Source: Staphylococcus sp. M0911
GTDB taxonomy: Bacteria; Bacillota; Bacilli; Staphylococcales; Staphylococcaceae
Assembly (NCBI RefSeq): GCF_003491325.1
Contig: NZ_CP022881.1
Location: forward strand, 1,178,001 to 1,242,000
Direction of reading: 5' to 3'
DNA length: 64,000 nt
In this document: piece by piece, positions 1 to 14,221 of the stretch
Numbering within the stretch: the first letter of the stretch is position 1
Layout of the letters: the number at the start of each line of letters is the position of its first letter
Notes under the pieces: generated by a model
The model's database searches: none
What the model saw: only the letters and a program-made list of their open reading frames with translations
What the model was told of the DNA's origin: nothing
Made by a program: the position numbers and the translations under genes

Positions 1-587
1 GTGATGAAGCACGTAGTATTCGTATTGATTTACCACCTTTTACACTGGTTGGTGCTACAACACGTGCTGGAAGTTTAACTGGACCTTTAAGGGATCGATT
101 TGGCGTCCACTTACGACTTGAATATTATAATGAAGCAGATTTAAAAGAAATTATAATAAGAACTGCTGAAGTACTAGGAACAGATATAGATGAAGAGAGT
201 GCGATAGAGTTAGCAAAACGATCTAGAGGTACACCACGTGTAGCAAACCGTTTATTAAAAAGAGTGAGAGATTTTCAACAAGTAAATGAAGATGATCAAA
301 TCTATATTGAAACTACAAAGCGTGCATTAAAACTATTACAAGTTGACGATTATGGATTAGATTATATTGATCACAAAATGATGAATTGTATATTAAATCA
401 ATATAAAGGTGGACCTGTCGGACTTGATACAATTGCAGTGTCTATTGGTGAAGAACGAATAACTATCGAAGATGTTTATGAACCTTTCTTGATTCAAAAA
501 GGTTTCTTAGAACGTACACCTCGAGGTAGAAAAGCAACACCATTGGCGCATGAACATTTTGGCAATTCTAATGAAATGAGGGAGTAA
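1..587 (+). CDS. ruvB: Holliday junction branch-migration helicase RuvB (C-terminal part, cut by window start)
   Basis: RuvB is the AAA+ ring motor that pumps DNA through the RuvA-bound Holliday junction during recombinational repair. The reading frame is open from base 3, so the 5' end lies outside the window; this is not a pseudogene. Visible parts are the sensor-1 region (LVGATTRAG), the arginine-finger region (PLRDRFG), sensor 2 ([11 protein letters not shown]) and the C-terminal winged-helix DNA-binding domain with the family ending [13 protein letters not shown]. The Walker A and B motifs are missing only because of the cut. The stop codon is one base before the queA start, so the two genes are probably co-transcribed, as in many Firmicutes. 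Confidence 0.97.
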   Translation, partial: DEARSIRIDLPPFTLVGATTRAGSLTGPLRDRFGVHLRLEYYNEADLKEIIIRTAEVLGTDIDEESAIELAKRSRGTPRVANRLLKRVRDFQQVNEDDQIYIETTKRALKLLQVDDYGLDYIDHKMMNCILNQYKGGPVGLDTIAVSIGEERITIEDVYEPFLIQKGFLERTPRGRKATPLAHEHFGNSNEMRE

Positions 588-588
588 G

Positions 589-1614
589 TTGAATATTGAA
601 GATTTTGACTACGATTTACCTGAATCTCTAATCGCACAAACGCCTTTAAAAAATAGAGACCAAAGTAGATTGTTAGTATTAAATAGAAATAATGGAAATA
701 TGGAACATCTACATTTTAAAGATGTGATTAACTATTTTAATCCTGGTGATACGCTTGTTTTAAATGATACTAGAGTTATGCCCGCAAGACTTTTTGGATT
801 AAAAGAAGAAACGGGTGCTAAAGTTGAGATGCTTATGTTGACTCAAATTGAAGGCAATGATTGGGAGGTATTGTTAAAGCCGGCCAAACGTATTAAAGTA
901 GGGAATCAATTGAATTTCGGAGATGGAAAAATTATCGCTGAATGTATTGAAGAGTTAGCCCAAGGTGGTAGAATTATGCGCTTGCATTATGAAGGAATAT
1001 TGCAAGAACGTCTTGATGAATTAGGTGAGATGCCTTTACCACCATATATTAAAGAAAGACTAGATGATCCTGATCGTTATCAAACAGTTTATGCAAAAGA
1101 AAGTGGATCTGCTGCAGCACCTACTGCAGGGTTACATTTTACAGATGAACTTTTAGAGTCAATTAAGGCAAAAGGTGTGAATATCGCCTTTATCACATTG
1201 CATGTTGGTCTTGGTACATTTAGACCAGTAAGTGTAGATAATATTGATGATCATGAGATGCATAGTGAGTATTATCAAATGACACAAGAAACTGCAGATT
1301 TATTAAATGAAACAAGAAAAAAAGGTCATCGAATTATTTCAGTAGGTACAACATCAACTAGAACACTTGAAACAATACGTAGAGATCATTCAGAATTTGT
1401 TGAAAAAAGCGGTTGGACAGATATCTTTATCTATCCAGGTTTTGAATATAAAGCTATTGATGGTTTGATTACTAATTTCCATCTTCCTAAATCAACGCTA
1501 GTAATGTTAGTGTCAGCGTTTAGTAGTAGAGAATATATTTTAAATGCATATCAAAAAGCTGTTGAAATGGAATATAGATTCTTTAGTTTTGGAGATGCAA
1601 TGTTAATTATCTAA
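589..1614 (+). CDS. queA: S-adenosylmethionine:tRNA ribosyltransferase-isomerase QueA
   Basis: QueA transfers and isomerises the ribosyl group of S-adenosylmethionine onto preQ1-modified tRNA to give epoxyqueuosine at wobble position 34. The 341-residue length is normal. Family motifs are NDTRV (about 59-63), PPYI (151-154), PTAGLHFT (178-185) and [11 protein letters not shown] (204-214). The start is TTG at 589, chosen because a purine-rich ribosome site (GAGGGAG, ending at 584) lies upstream inside the end of ruvB; protein similarity also begins there ([11 protein letters not shown]). It lies between ruvB and tgt, and Tgt performs the preceding step of the same pathway. Confidence 0.97.
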   Translation: MNIEDFDYDLPESLIAQTPLKNRDQSRLLVLNRNNGNMEHLHFKDVINYFNPGDTLVLNDTRVMPARLFGLKEETGAKVEMLMLTQIEGNDWEVLLKPAKRIKVGNQLNFGDGKIIAECIEELAQGGRIMRLHYEGILQERLDELGEMPLPPYIKERLDDPDRYQTVYAKESGSAAAPTAGLHFTDELLESIKAKGVNIAFITLHVGLGTFRPVSVDNIDDHEMHSEYYQMTQETADLLNETRKKGHRIISVGTTSTRTLETIRRDHSEFVEKSGWTDIFIYPGFEYKAIDGLITNFHLPKSTLVMLVSAFSSREYILNAYQKAVEMEYRFFSFGDAMLII

Positions 1615-2775
<1,161 letters not shown>

Positions 2776-2790
2776 AGAGGAGAATGTAAC

Positions 2791-3051
2791 ATGCAATTTA
2801 CATCATTGATATTACCGATCTTATTGTTGGTTCTAATGTATTTCTTCTTAATTAGACCTCAACAAAAACGTGCTAAAGAGCATCGTGAAATGATAAGTCG
2901 TGTAGAAGCTGGACAAAAAATTACTACAATCGGTGGTATTAAAGGTACAGTTAAAGCGGTTGATGAAACAACAGTAGTTGTTACTGTTAATGGTCATGGC
3001 ACAGAAATGACTTTTGAAAAACCAGCTATTAAACAAGTTGATCCTTCATAA
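2791..3051 (+). CDS. yajC: Preprotein translocase accessory subunit YajC
   Basis: YajC is a small membrane protein that associates with SecDF and the SecYEG channel. The 86-residue product has one N-terminal membrane helix (about 5-20) followed by the family motif IRPQQKR and a basic cytoplasmic domain with GGIKGTV and KAVDETTVVV. A strong ribosome site (AAAGAGGAG) precedes ATG 2791. It sits directly before secDF, its functional partner, but the two are separated by 341 bases and a terminator-like hairpin, so secDF probably has its own promoter. Confidence 0.95.
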   Translation: MQFTSLILPILLLVLMYFFLIRPQQKRAKEHREMISRVEAGQKITTIGGIKGTVKAVDETTVVVTVNGHGTEMTFEKPAIKQVDPS

Positions 3052-3060
3052 TAGTATGTT

Positions 3061-3106
3061 ATTGAAGCCTGGGGCAATATTGTCTCAGGCTTCAATTATA
3101 TTTACT
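3061..3106 (+). terminator. Intrinsic terminator after yajC
   Basis: An 11-bp perfect stem pairs 3061-3071 with 3086-3096 around a 14-base loop. The following sequence is T-rich but interrupted, so termination may be partial. It would end the ruvB-queA-tgt-yajC transcript. Confidence 0.75.
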
Positions 3107-3247
3107 TGGATTTTTACTTATATGTCTAAACAACTAAAAATTTAAAAATGATGTGATTTAAGCATTAAAGAATTGTTTCCAATAATTAAATGCGGCTAGA
3201 GATGAGTTAGTATCTGTATTTAGTTATTATCCATATGCATTAAATTA

Positions 3248-3297
3248 ATTGAAAAAAGTTTTCAATAATTTCACTATAAAGTGTAGTATGTTAATAT
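3248..3297 (+). promoter_or_regulatory. Candidate secDF promoter region with an operator-like dyad
   Basis: The 3097-3392 stretch has no gene. It holds a perfect 8-bp inverted repeat with a 3-base centre (3248-3255 and 3259-3266). About 25 bases downstream is an extended -10 (TG-T-TAATAT, 3289-3297) without a good -35. Farther down, a weak GGAGT/ACTCC hairpin (about 3310-3330) lies in the presumed leader. The promoter call is tentative; the dyad is directly visible but no known regulator is recognised. Confidence 0.35.
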
Positions 3298-3392
3298 AGA
3301 TAGGTCATAGGAGTTATTCTATTGACTCCGACTTGCAAATATAAGGATTAATCGAGTATTCTAGTATCATAAGTAAATAATGAGGTGTTCAT

Positions 3393-5672
3393 GTGAAGAA
3401 AAGTAGTAGATTGATTGCATTCTTACTACTGGTGATCCTTCTGTTCGCAGGTATGGGTCTTACGTATAAGAATGTGATTAAGAATGTTAACTTAGGCCTT
3501 GATTTACAGGGTGGATTCGAAGTGCTTTATCAAGTTGACCCATTACATAAAGGTGATAAAATTGATAAAAATGCGTTGCAATCTACAGCGCAAACACTAG
3601 AAAATCGTGTTAACGTATTAGGGGTTTCTGAGCCTAAAATCCAAGTTGAAGATCCAAATAGAATTAGAGTTCAACTTGCTGGTGTAAAAGATCAGAAAGA
3701 AGCAAGAAAGATTTTATCATCACAAGCTAATTTAACGATTCGTGATGCTGACGACAAAGTTAAGTTAAGCGGTGCAGATATTAAGCAAGGATCAGCGAAG
3801 CAAGAATTTAAACAGAATACGAATGATCCTACAGTTACATTTAAAGTAAAAGATAAGAATAAATTTAAAAAAGTAACTGAAGAAATATCTAAAAAGCAAA
3901 ATAACGTTATGGTTGTTTGGTTAGACTTCAAAAAAGGCGATAGCTACAAGAAAGAAGCCGATAAAAAAGATCCTAAGTTCGTATCAGCGGCAAATGTTGA
4001 TCAACCAATCAATTCAGATAGTGTAGAAATTTCTGGTGGATTCCATGGTCAAGAAGGCGTTAAAAAAGCAAAACAAATTGCTGAATTATTAAATACAGGA
4101 TCTTTACCGGTAGATCTTAAAGAAATTTATTCAAACTCTGTTGGTGCAGAATTTGGTCAAGATGCGTTAGATAAAACAATCTTTGCATCAGTACTTGGTG
4201 TAGCAGTCATTTATCTATTTATGTTAGGATTCTACAGATTACCAGCACTAGTAGCCATCATCGCATTAACAACATATATATATTTAACACTTGTAGCCTT
4301 TAACTTTATCTCAGGTGTACTTACATTACCTGGTTTAGCAGCCTTAGTATTAGGTGTGGGTATGGCAGTAGATGCCAATATCATTATGTATGAACGGATT
4401 AAAGACGAGTTGAGAATCGGTAGGACGCTTAAACAAGCATACTCAAAAGCCAATAAAAGTTCCTTCTTAACAATCTTTGACTCCAACTTAACAACCGTAA
4501 TTGCTGCAGCAGTACTGTTCTTCTTTGGTGAAAGTTCAGTAAAAGGTTTCGCAACAATGTTGTTATTAGGTATTTTAATGATATTTGTAACTGCAGTGTT
4601 CTTATCTAGATTACTATTATCATTACTAGTTTATTCTAATCTATTTAAGAAAAAATATTGGTTATTTGGTGTTAAAAAAGCAGATAGACATGATATCAGT
4701 GAAGGTAAAGATGTCCATGACTTAAAAACATCATTTGAAAAATGGAATTTTGTTAAACTAGCTAAACCATTGATTTCATTAAGTATTTTAATTGTAGTTG
4801 TAGGATTAGTTATTCTTTATATTTTCAAATTGAATTTAGGTATAGACTTCTCTGCTGGTACGCGTGTAGACCTACAATCTAAAGAAGCACTTACTCAATC
4901 CAAAGTTGAAAAAGTAGTGAAAGATGTTGGTTTAGACCCAGATCAAATTCAAATTAATGGTTCAGGTAATAAAAACGCAACTGTCCAATTTAAACAAGAT
5001 TTATCACAAGCTAAAGATAACCAATTAAGTGATAAAATGAAATCTGAATTTGGTAACGCACCGCAAATTAATACAGTTTCACCATTAATTGGACAAGAAT
5101 TAGCTAAAAACGCAATGCTTGCATTAGTTTATGCAGCTGTAGGTATTATTATCTATGTATCATTACGATTCGAATGGAGAATGGGATTATCTTCTGTCTT
5201 AGCATTATTACACGACGTATTTATTATCGTCGCTGTGTTCAGTTTACTTCGATTAGAAGTTGATTTAACGTTTATCGCTGCTATCTTAACTATTGTTGGT
5301 TATTCTATTAACGATACCATCGTTACATTTGACCGTGTTCGTGAAAACCTTCATAAGATTAAAGTGATTACTTCAGCTGAACAAATTGATGACATTGTTA
5401 ACAGATCAATTAGACAAACGATGACACGTTCTATTAATACAGTTTTAACAGTTGTTGTCGTAGTTGTTGCAATTCTATTATTTGGTGCACCAACAATTTT
5501 CAACTTCTCATTAGCTTTATTAATCGGTTTAATTTCAGGCGTGTTCTCTTCCATCTTCATAGCCGTCCCATTATGGGGAATTATGAAGAAACGTCAATTG
5601 AAAAAATCACCTAATCAAAAATTAGTCGTTTATAAAGAGAAAAAATCAAACGATGAAAAAATCGTAGTTTAA
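3393..5672 (+). CDS. secDF: Fused protein-export membrane protein SecDF
   Basis: SecDF uses the proton gradient to pull secreted proteins out of the SecYEG channel. It is a 759-residue natural fusion of SecD and SecF, as usual in Bacillus and Staphylococcus, with the RND-like layout of two six-helix halves each preceded by a large extracytoplasmic loop. Motifs are LGLDLQGG near the N-terminus, GVGMAVDANIIMYERIKDE in the SecD half, GIDFSAGTRVD starting the SecF half, and GYSINDTIVTFDRVREN near the end. The Asp residues in these motifs are the conserved proton-path acids. The start is GTG 3393 after a good ribosome site (TGAGGTG). Two terminators flank it, suggesting a monocistronic gene. Confidence 0.97.
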   Translation: MKKSSRLIAFLLLVILLFAGMGLTYKNVIKNVNLGLDLQGGFEVLYQVDPLHKGDKIDKNALQSTAQTLENRVNVLGVSEPKIQVEDPNRIRVQLAGVKDQKEARKILSSQANLTIRDADDKVKLSGADIKQGSAKQEFKQNTNDPTVTFKVKDKNKFKKVTEEISKKQNNVMVVWLDFKKGDSYKKEADKKDPKFVSAANVDQPINSDSVEISGGFHGQEGVKKAKQIAELLNTGSLPVDLKEIYSNSVGAEFGQDALDKTIFASVLGVAVIYLFMLGFYRLPALVAIIALTTYIYLTLVAFNFISGVLTLPGLAALVLGVGMAVDANIIMYERIKDELRIGRTLKQAYSKANKSSFLTIFDSNLTTVIAAAVLFFFGESSVKGFATMLLLGILMIFVTAVFLSRLLLSLLVYSNLFKKKYWLFGVKKADRHDISEGKDVHDLKTSFEKWNFVKLAKPLISLSILIVVVGLVILYIFKLNLGIDFSAGTRVDLQSKEALTQSKVEKVVKDVGLDPDQIQINGSGNKNATVQFKQDLSQAKDNQLSDKMKSEFGNAPQINTVSPLIGQELAKNAMLALVYAAVGIIIYVSLRFEWRMGLSSVLALLHDVFIIVAVFSLLRLEVDLTFIAAILTIVGYSINDTIVTFDRVRENLHKIKVITSAEQIDDIVNRSIRQTMTRSINTVLTVVVVVVAILLFGAPTIFNFSLALLIGLISGVFSSIFIAVPLWGIMKKRQLKKSPNQKLVVYKEKKSNDEKIVV

Positions 5673-5679
5673 TCAATTT

Positions 5680-5749
5680 AAGGTTGAGCATTGATGTTGT
5701 ATAATCTTTAAAAGATTTTGCAACAAAGTGCTCAACCTTTTTATTTTAT
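5680..5749 (+). terminator. Intrinsic terminator after secDF
   Basis: An 11-bp stem (5680-5690 with 5729-5739) is extended by an inner TGTTG/CAACA pairing and a small apical hairpin, and is followed by a T-rich tail. A TATAAT at 5761-5766 just downstream may serve as the recJ -10, with only a weak -35 inside the T tract. Confidence 0.85.
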
Positions 5750-5793
5750 TCGATTTTCGATATAATGGCATGTGGAAATGAGGAAGGTTACTT

Positions 5794-8076
5794 ATGATTA
5801 AATCTAAATATAATTGGAATTTAAATAACCCAACTGAATATATATCAGATAGTATAGCTAAACGTTTAAAACTATCTCCTATAATCAAGAAAATATTAGA
5901 AAGTAAACAAATTATTGAAGAAGAAGACATTCAACAAACTCTAAATGGCATTGATATCAACCATGATATTTCTTTACTTAGTGATATTGATAAAGCGATA
6001 GAACGTATCAATCAAGCTATAGATAAAAATGAGCGTATTTTAGTATATGGCGATTACGATGCTGATGGCGTAACTTCTACGACGATATTAGTACATACTT
6101 TACAAAAATTAGGAGCCCAAGTTGGATGGTATATACCGAACCGATTTACAGAAGGTTATGGTCCAAATGAAATGGCATTTCAAAATGCTTATGATGAAGG
6201 TATTTCATTAATCATCACTGTAGATAATGGTATACAAGGGCATGCTGAAATTAAAATGGCTCAAGAATTAGGTGTAGATGTCATTGTCACAGATCACCAC
6301 GAAATAGGCAGAACTTTACCTGAAGCATATGCAATCGTACACCCAATGCATCCAGAATTTGATTACCCATTTAAATACTTATGTGGTGCAGGTGTAGCAT
6401 ATAAATTAGCTCAAGCGTTATTAGAAAATGTGCCAAATTATTTTAAAGCATACGCAGCTATAGGCACAATAGCAGATTTAGTTTCATTAACTGATGAAAA
6501 TCGTTCAATTGTACAACATGGTTTGAAAGTCATGAATGACAGTTGTCCAGTAGCCGTTAAAGCTTTACTTAAACAAGCTGGTTATAACGATGACATTACT
6601 GAAGAAACAATAGGATTTATCATAGGTCCTAGATTAAATGCAGTTGGACGTTTAGAAGATGCTTCTTTAGCTGCTGAATTATTAATGTCTGATAGTGAAG
6701 ATGAAGCTGAATTTTTAGCGGAACAGGTTGAGCATTTCAACCAAGAGCGTAAAGATATAGTTGCTCATATTACAGAAGAAGCATTAGCAATAGCTAAGGA
6801 TTATGTCTCACAAGGACATCAATTTCTATTATTAGCCAAAGAAGATTGGCATGAAGGTGTTTTAGGTATTGTAGCATCGAAAATAGTGGAGACGTTTAGC
6901 TTACCAACATTAATTTTAAATATTGATCATGAACAAAATCATGCTAAAGGTTCAGCAAGATCGATTGAACAAGTATCCATGTTTGAAATTTTAAATGCCC
7001 ATCAAGATTTAATTAGTAAATTCGGTGGACACCATATGGCAGCAGGGATGACTATGGATATTGATAATGTTGAAGCATTACGAAATGGATTAAATGAATG
7101 GATGGCAAAACTAAGTGAAACGACATCTCTTGAACCGAGTAAAAAGGTAGATATTTTACTTGATGAATCAGATATTACAATTAAAAACATTAAAGATATT
7201 CAGAAATTAAGCCCCTTTGGCACAGATTTTAATTCACCATTATTTGAAATTCAAAATATGACTATACAATCTTTAAAGGCTATTGGTAAAGAACAAAATC
7301 ACTTGAAGATGACATTAGGTGATTCTAATTTACCGGCTTTATTTTGGCAAAATGGTGCATATGCTACACAATTAGAAACTGGTCAACCAGTCAACTTAAT
7401 TGGTAACTTACAAATAAATGAATGGAACGGGAATCAAACACCACAGTTCATTGTTCAAGATATAGCCATGGACACAATGCAAATATTAGATTATCGAAGC
7501 AAAAGTAAAAATACTAATTTCTTAAACAATGATCAAACAACAGCGTTTGTAATTCATTCTAAAGTTCAAAAATCTAATGACAATGAGTTCTTCTATGGAG
7601 AAGTTATACCAGGGGAATATGATAAAATAGTATTTAGAGATTTACCGAATACGCTTGATGAATTAAAAAACACATTACAACAAACACAAATATCTCAAAT
7701 TTATCTTGTATTTCAACATAAAACGTCTATTTATTTCGAAGGCATGCCAAGTATCAATTTATTCAAACAATGTTATAAAGCGTTAATTAATAAAAGAAAA
7801 ATGAATCTAGCGACTGAAGGTATGATGTTGTGTGAATTTCTCAATATTAAAGCTAATTCATTAAAATTTATGCTAAAAGTATTTTTAGAATTAGGATTTA
7901 TTAACGAAGATGATGGTATAATAACGATTGCGAGTCAACCAAATAAACAAGATATTGAATCTAGCCAATTTTATCAAGCTAGGTTATCAAGAATAGAAGT
8001 CGAAAAACTTTTATTATATGATGATTTCAAACATTTAAAACAATGGATTAAAACTCAATTGGGATATAGTAATTAG
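5794..8076 (+). CDS. recJ: Single-stranded-DNA-specific 5'-3' exonuclease RecJ
   Basis: RecJ degrades 5' single strands in recombination and mismatch repair. The 760-residue protein carries the DHH-superfamily metal motifs: [10 protein letters not shown] (motif I, about 87-96), VDNG (motif II), VTDHHEIG (motif III) and GAGVAYKLA. The second catalytic domain shows [13 protein letters not shown], and DHHA1 has GGHHMAAGM. An OB-fold region follows, and the last ~200 residues form the less conserved Firmicutes C-terminal extension. ATG 5794 follows GAGGAAGG. The gene is 14 bases from apt, with which it is probably co-transcribed. Confidence 0.96.
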   Translation: MIKSKYNWNLNNPTEYISDSIAKRLKLSPIIKKILESKQIIEEEDIQQTLNGIDINHDISLLSDIDKAIERINQAIDKNERILVYGDYDADGVTSTTILVHTLQKLGAQVGWYIPNRFTEGYGPNEMAFQNAYDEGISLIITVDNGIQGHAEIKMAQELGVDVIVTDHHEIGRTLPEAYAIVHPMHPEFDYPFKYLCGAGVAYKLAQALLENVPNYFKAYAAIGTIADLVSLTDENRSIVQHGLKVMNDSCPVAVKALLKQAGYNDDITEETIGFIIGPRLNAVGRLEDASLAAELLMSDSEDEAEFLAEQVEHFNQERKDIVAHITEEALAIAKDYVSQGHQFLLLAKEDWHEGVLGIVASKIVETFSLPTLILNIDHEQNHAKGSARSIEQVSMFEILNAHQDLISKFGGHHMAAGMTMDIDNVEALRNGLNEWMAKLSETTSLEPSKKVDILLDESDITIKNIKDIQKLSPFGTDFNSPLFEIQNMTIQSLKAIGKEQNHLKMTLGDSNLPALFWQNGAYATQLETGQPVNLIGNLQINEWNGNQTPQFIVQDIAMDTMQILDYRSKSKNTNFLNNDQTTAFVIHSKVQKSNDNEFFYGEVIPGEYDKIVFRDLPNTLDELKNTLQQTQISQIYLVFQHKTSIYFEGMPSINLFKQCYKALINKRKMNLATEGMMLCEFLNIKANSLKFMLKVFLELGFINEDDGIITIASQPNKQDIESSQFYQARLSRIEVEKLLLYDDFKHLKQWIKTQLGYSN

Positions 8077-8090
8077 GAGGAAATAATAAG

Positions 8091-8609
8091 ATGGATTTAA
8101 AACAATATGTTTCTGAGGTACAAGATTGGCCAAAACCAGGGGTCAGCTTTAAAGATATCACTACAATTATGGACAATGGTAAAGCATATGGATATGCTAC
8201 AGACCAAATTGTTGAATATGCAAGAGAAAAAGATGTCGACGTTGTTGTTGGGCCAGAAGCACGAGGATTTATTATTGGTTGTCCAGTAGCATATTCAATG
8301 GGCATAGGGTTCGCACCTGTACGTAAAGAAGGTAAATTACCTCGTGAAGTTATTAGATACGAATATAATTTAGAATACGGCACTAATGTTTTAACAATGC
8401 ATAAAGATGCTATTAAACCAGGTCAACGTGTATTAATCACAGACGATTTATTAGCAACTGGTGGGACAATCGAAGCGGCTATTAAACTTGTTGAAAAGTT
8501 AGGCGGTATCGTTGTTGGCATAGCTTTTATTATTGAATTAAAATATTTAAATGGAATTGAAAAGATAAAAGACTATGATGTTATGAGTTTAATTTCTTAT
8601 GATGAATAA
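8091..8609 (+). CDS. apt: Adenine phosphoribosyltransferase
   Basis: Apt salvages adenine to AMP using PRPP. The 172-residue length is typical. The PRPP-binding signature [13 protein letters not shown] lies at about 118-130, and the substrate region [10 protein letters not shown] at about 56-65. A strong AGGAGG ribosome site overlaps the recJ stop region. The recJ-apt-rel order is common in low-GC Gram-positives; a terminator separates apt from rel here. Confidence 0.97.
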   Translation: MDLKQYVSEVQDWPKPGVSFKDITTIMDNGKAYGYATDQIVEYAREKDVDVVVGPEARGFIIGCPVAYSMGIGFAPVRKEGKLPREVIRYEYNLEYGTNVLTMHKDAIKPGQRVLITDDLLATGGTIEAAIKLVEKLGGIVVGIAFIIELKYLNGIEKIKDYDVMSLISYDE

Positions 8610-8648
8610 TTTACAATTTTAAATTGAGTGAAATAATAATCATGAAGT

Positions 8649-8713
8649 ACTAGTTCTCATTACTGATTAACAATAATGATGTTAATACAGTTTAAGTAGA
8701 GAACTAGTTTTTA
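8649..8713 (+). terminator. Intrinsic terminator after apt
   Basis: A 10-bp stem (8649-8658 with 8699-8708) encloses a smaller ATTAAC/GTTAAT hairpin, and a T run follows (8708-8712). It ends the recJ-apt transcript. Confidence 0.85.
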
Positions 8714-11215
<2,502 letters not shown>

Positions 11216-11237
11216 AACTTAAGAGGTGCAAAGAAAA

Positions 11238-11690
11238 ATGAGAGTAGTTGTACAAAGAGTTTCAGAAGCTTCTGTTTCAAATAACAACATTCATAATGCT
11301 ATTCAAAAAGGCTATTGTTTATTAGTAGGAATTGGTAAAAACTCTACAGAAGCAGATGTACAAACAATAGCTAAGAAAATCGCGAATGCAAGATTATTTG
11401 AAGACGAAAATGACAAATTGAATTATAATATTCAACAAATTGAAGGAGAAATACTATCAATTTCTCAATTTACATTGTATGCCGATGTAAAAAAAGGTAA
11501 TCGTCCTGGTTTTTCTGATTCAATGCCACCTGAGGCAGCAAATGAATTATATGAATCGTTTAACGAAGCACTTCGATCATATGGCTTGAACGTTAAAACA
11601 GGTGAATTTGGTACTCATATGAATGTAGACATTCAAAATTATGGTCCTGTAACAATCATATATGAGAGTCAGGATGGCAAAATGATATGA
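11238..11690 (+). CDS. dtd: D-aminoacyl-tRNA deacylase
   Basis: Dtd removes D-amino acids (and Gly from tRNA-Ala) mischarged on tRNA. From ATG 11238 the product is 150 residues and begins MRVVVQRV as in the family; an earlier in-frame GTG at 11226 lies in the ribosome site. Motifs are the SQFTLYAD block (about 78-85) and [12 protein letters not shown] (about 90-101), with the C-terminal NYGPVT carrying the cross-subunit Gly-cisPro element. Its stop codon overlaps the lytH start by four bases (ATGA), indicating translational coupling. Confidence 0.97.
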   Translation: MRVVVQRVSEASVSNNNIHNAIQKGYCLLVGIGKNSTEADVQTIAKKIANARLFEDENDKLNYNIQQIEGEILSISQFTLYADVKKGNRPGFSDSMPPEAANELYESFNEALRSYGLNVKTGEFGTHMNVDIQNYGPVTIIYESQDGKMI

Positions 11691-12562
11691 ATAAAATAAA
11701 TACATGGTTAACCAAACATGGTCTTATGAATCGACTAACGTTAATCGTTGTTATTTGTTTTGTACTATTTCTCATTTTATTATTTATGTTTTTAAATTAT
11801 AATGATGAAGATAATGGTACAATCACTATAACTGAAAATGCTGAGTTGAGAACTGGACCTAATGCAGCTTATCCTGTTATTTATAAGATTGAAAAGGGAG
11901 ATACCTTTGAGAAGATTGATAAATCTGGTAAGTGGATTGAAGTAAAGAATAAAGCTGGAGATGAAAAAGGGTGGGTTGCAGGTTGGCACACCAATTTAAA
12001 TATCCATGCTGATAATTCTAAAAAATTCGCACCATTAAAAGGTAAAACAATTGTACTTGATCCTGGTCACGGTGGACGTGATCAGGGTGCTTCAAGTAAC
12101 ACGTCCTCAAAGAGTTTAGAAAAAGTATATACATTAAAAACTGCTAAAGAGTTAAAAAGTTTACTTGAAAAAGAAGGTGCTCATGTTAAAATGACGCGTT
12201 CTAATGATACATATGTGTCTTTGGATGATAGGAATATCAAAGGAGACGCTTTTATAAGCATACATAATGACTCACTAGATTCCCCAAATGCGAATGGTGT
12301 AACTGTGTATTGGTTACAAGATAATCAAGAAGCATTAGCACAAACACTCAGCAGTAGCATCCAAAAGAAATCCCTCCTTACAAATAAAGAAGCCAGACAA
12401 CAAAATTATCAAGTCTTGAGACAAACAAACATACCAGCAGTATTATTAGAACTAGGTTATATCAGTAATCCTACAGATGAAGTAATGGTACGGGACCAAC
12501 TACATAGACAAGTTGTAGAGGAAGCTATCGTTGATGGATTAAAACAATATTTCTCATCATAG
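11687..12562 (+). CDS. lytH: Membrane-anchored N-acetylmuramoyl-L-alanine amidase LytH
   Basis: LytH trims stem peptides from nascent peptidoglycan. In S. aureus (from memory) it requires the membrane activator ActH and helps restrict wall synthesis to the septum. The 291-residue protein has one N-terminal membrane helix (about 16-38), an SH3b wall-binding domain (about 45-102) and an Amidase_3 catalytic domain (about 118-289). Zinc ligands visible are His128 (LDPGHGG), Glu145 (SLEK) and His193 (SIHND), with catalytic Glu255 (LLELGYISN). All active-site residues are present. It overlaps dtd by four bases. Confidence 0.95.
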   Translation: MNKINTWLTKHGLMNRLTLIVVICFVLFLILLFMFLNYNDEDNGTITITENAELRTGPNAAYPVIYKIEKGDTFEKIDKSGKWIEVKNKAGDEKGWVAGWHTNLNIHADNSKKFAPLKGKTIVLDPGHGGRDQGASSNTSSKSLEKVYTLKTAKELKSLLEKEGAHVKMTRSNDTYVSLDDRNIKGDAFISIHNDSLDSPNANGVTVYWLQDNQEALAQTLSSSIQKKSLLTNKEARQQNYQVLRQTNIPAVLLELGYISNPTDEVMVRDQLHRQVVEEAIVDGLKQYFSS

Positions 12563-12565
12563 AAC

Positions 12566-12594
12566 TTGCAAATCAAATGAAAACTCGTTATCAT
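12566..12594 (+). promoter_or_regulatory. Candidate promoter of the hisS-aspS T-box transcript
   Basis: TTGCAA (12566-12571), a 17-base spacer and TATCAT (12589-12594) lie just after the lytH stop codon and shortly before the T-box Stem I. Position and spacing fit; the hexamers match the consensus moderately. Confidence 0.4.
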
Positions 12595-12620
12595 TATAAT
12601 TGAATTATAAATAGTAAACC

Positions 12621-12882
12621 GATTGTATTCTTGAAAGAATAGACGAAAGAGGTAGTATATATTTATATACGTAGAAATGTAATCCATGAGGCTGAAAGAT
12701 TACGCTGAGTAGTTTATTTCTTTGAACACAAGAAGAGGTGCTTTATTTAAAAGTAAAGCCGGCTAACGTACGTTAAACGTTTTGAGTGGATTTGTGACGT
12801 TAGTAATGTCCAAATCAATTAGGGTGGCAACACGGATTTTCGTCCCTTGTATAGTATTTAATGCTATGCAAGGGCTTTTTTA
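12621..12882 (+). promoter_or_regulatory. T-box riboswitch upstream of hisS-aspS, candidate specifier CAC (His)
   Basis: T-box leaders read the charging state of a tRNA and control a terminator. The hallmark T-box sequence AGGGTGGCAACACGG is at 12821-12835. The competing terminator pairs 12844-12857 with 12861-12874 (with G-U pairs) and is followed by T6 (12876-12881). A Stem III hairpin GCTTTA/TAAAGC lies at about 12740-12759. By alignment with the alaS leader in this window, the Stem I base is 12628-12632 with 12730-12734, and the triplet next to it is CAC (12727-12729), a histidine codon matching the first gene. The specifier assignment is inference; the T-box call is firm. Confidence 0.9.
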
Positions 12883-12943
12883 TTCACATTTTTAAAAAGA
12901 AAAAGAAATGAAAACCCTTGAGTATTAGTAAAGGAGATAAAAT

Positions 12944-14206
12944 ATGATAAAAATTCCAAGAGGAACGCAAGATATATTACCAGAAGATTCAATCAAGTGG
13001 CGATACATTGAAAATAAATTAGACCAATTGATGGAAATTTATAATTATCAAGAAATAAGAACACCTATCTTTGAGAGTACTGAACTTTTTGCTAGAGGTG
13101 TTGGTGATTCAACTGATGTTGTACAAAAGGAAATGTACACATTTAAAGATAAAGGTGACCGTAGCCTAACATTAAGACCCGAAGGTACTGCTGGTGTAGT
13201 TCGTTCATATATTGAACATAAAATGCAAGGAAATCCTAATCAACCAGTTAAGTTATATTATAATGGTCCAATGTTTAGATATGAACGTAAACAAAAAGGT
13301 AGATATCGACAATTTAATCAATTTGGTGTTGAAGCAATTGGTTCTCAAAATCCAAGCATTGATGCTGAGATTTTAGCAATGGTAATGCATATCTATCAAT
13401 CATTTGGGTTAAAGCACTTAAAATTAGTGATAAATAGTATTGGAGATAGTGACTCTCGTAAAGAATACAATGAAGCATTGGTTAAACACTTTGAACCAGT
13501 AATTGATGATTTCTGTCAAGATTGTCAGTCTAGACTACACACTAATCCAATGAGAATCTTGGACTGTAAGGTTGATAGAGACAAAGAAGCTGTCAAAAAT
13601 GCACCACGTATTACGGACTTCTTAAACGAAGATTCTAAAGCATACTACGAACAAGTAAAAAAACATTTAGATGATTTAGGAATTCCATATGTAGAAGATC
13701 CTAATCTTGTTCGTGGTTTAGATTATTACACACATACTGCATTTGAATTGATGATGGATAATCCAAATTATGATGGTGCAATTACAACCTTGTGTGGTGG
13801 TGGTCGTTATAATGGCCTACTTGAATTGTTAGATGGACCTAGCCAAACAGGTATCGGTTTTGCATTAAGCATTGAAAGATTATTGTTAGCATTAGAAGAA
13901 GAAGGCATTGAATTAGATATAAAAAATGACTTTGACTTATTTATCGTTACTATGGGAGAACAAGCAGATCGTTATGCAGTTAAATTACTTAACGAATTAC
14001 GAAAAAATGGCGTAAAAGCTGATAAAGATTATCTTAATAGAAAGATTAAAGGTCAAATGAAACAAGCAGATCGTTTAAATGCAAATTATACTATCGTAAT
14101 TGGTGATCAAGAATTAGAAAACAATCAAATTGATATTAAAAATATGGAAACTGGTGAATCTGAATCAATTCAATTAGACCAAATTGTTGATTATTTTCAC
14201 AAATAG
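12944..14206 (+). CDS. hisS: Histidyl-tRNA synthetase
   Basis: Class II aminoacyl-tRNA synthetase that charges tRNA-His. The 420-residue protein begins with the typical IPRGTQDILP. Motif 2 is seen as FRYERKQKGRYRQFNQFG (about 109-126), the histidine-specific element as VRGLDYYTHTAFE (about 257-269), and motif 3 as GIGFALSIERLL (about 302-313). The C-terminal ~90 residues form the anticodon-binding fold. AAAGGAG precedes ATG 12944. The gene lies behind a T-box leader and 15 bases before aspS, forming a two-synthetase operon. Confidence 0.98.
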   Translation: MIKIPRGTQDILPEDSIKWRYIENKLDQLMEIYNYQEIRTPIFESTELFARGVGDSTDVVQKEMYTFKDKGDRSLTLRPEGTAGVVRSYIEHKMQGNPNQPVKLYYNGPMFRYERKQKGRYRQFNQFGVEAIGSQNPSIDAEILAMVMHIYQSFGLKHLKLVINSIGDSDSRKEYNEALVKHFEPVIDDFCQDCQSRLHTNPMRILDCKVDRDKEAVKNAPRITDFLNEDSKAYYEQVKKHLDDLGIPYVEDPNLVRGLDYYTHTAFELMMDNPNYDGAITTLCGGGRYNGLLELLDGPSQTGIGFALSIERLLLALEEEGIELDIKNDFDLFIVTMGEQADRYAVKLLNELRKNGVKADKDYLNRKIKGQMKQADRLNANYTIVIGDQELENNQIDIKNMETGESESIQLDQIVDYFHK

Positions 14207-14221
14207 AGAGGAAGTTTTGAA

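Noticed and set aside
1..587. RuvB as a truncated pseudogene
   Set aside because: The missing N-terminus is due to the window edge; the visible part is intact and in frame.
3061..3096. STAR-type repeat after yajC
   Set aside because: It shares GCCTGGGG-like sequence but lacks the GGGCCCCAACA core; a simple terminator explains it.
8048..8383. 111-codon reverse open frame over the recJ/apt junction
   Set aside because: Antisense to apt, no ribosome site, no recognisable domains.
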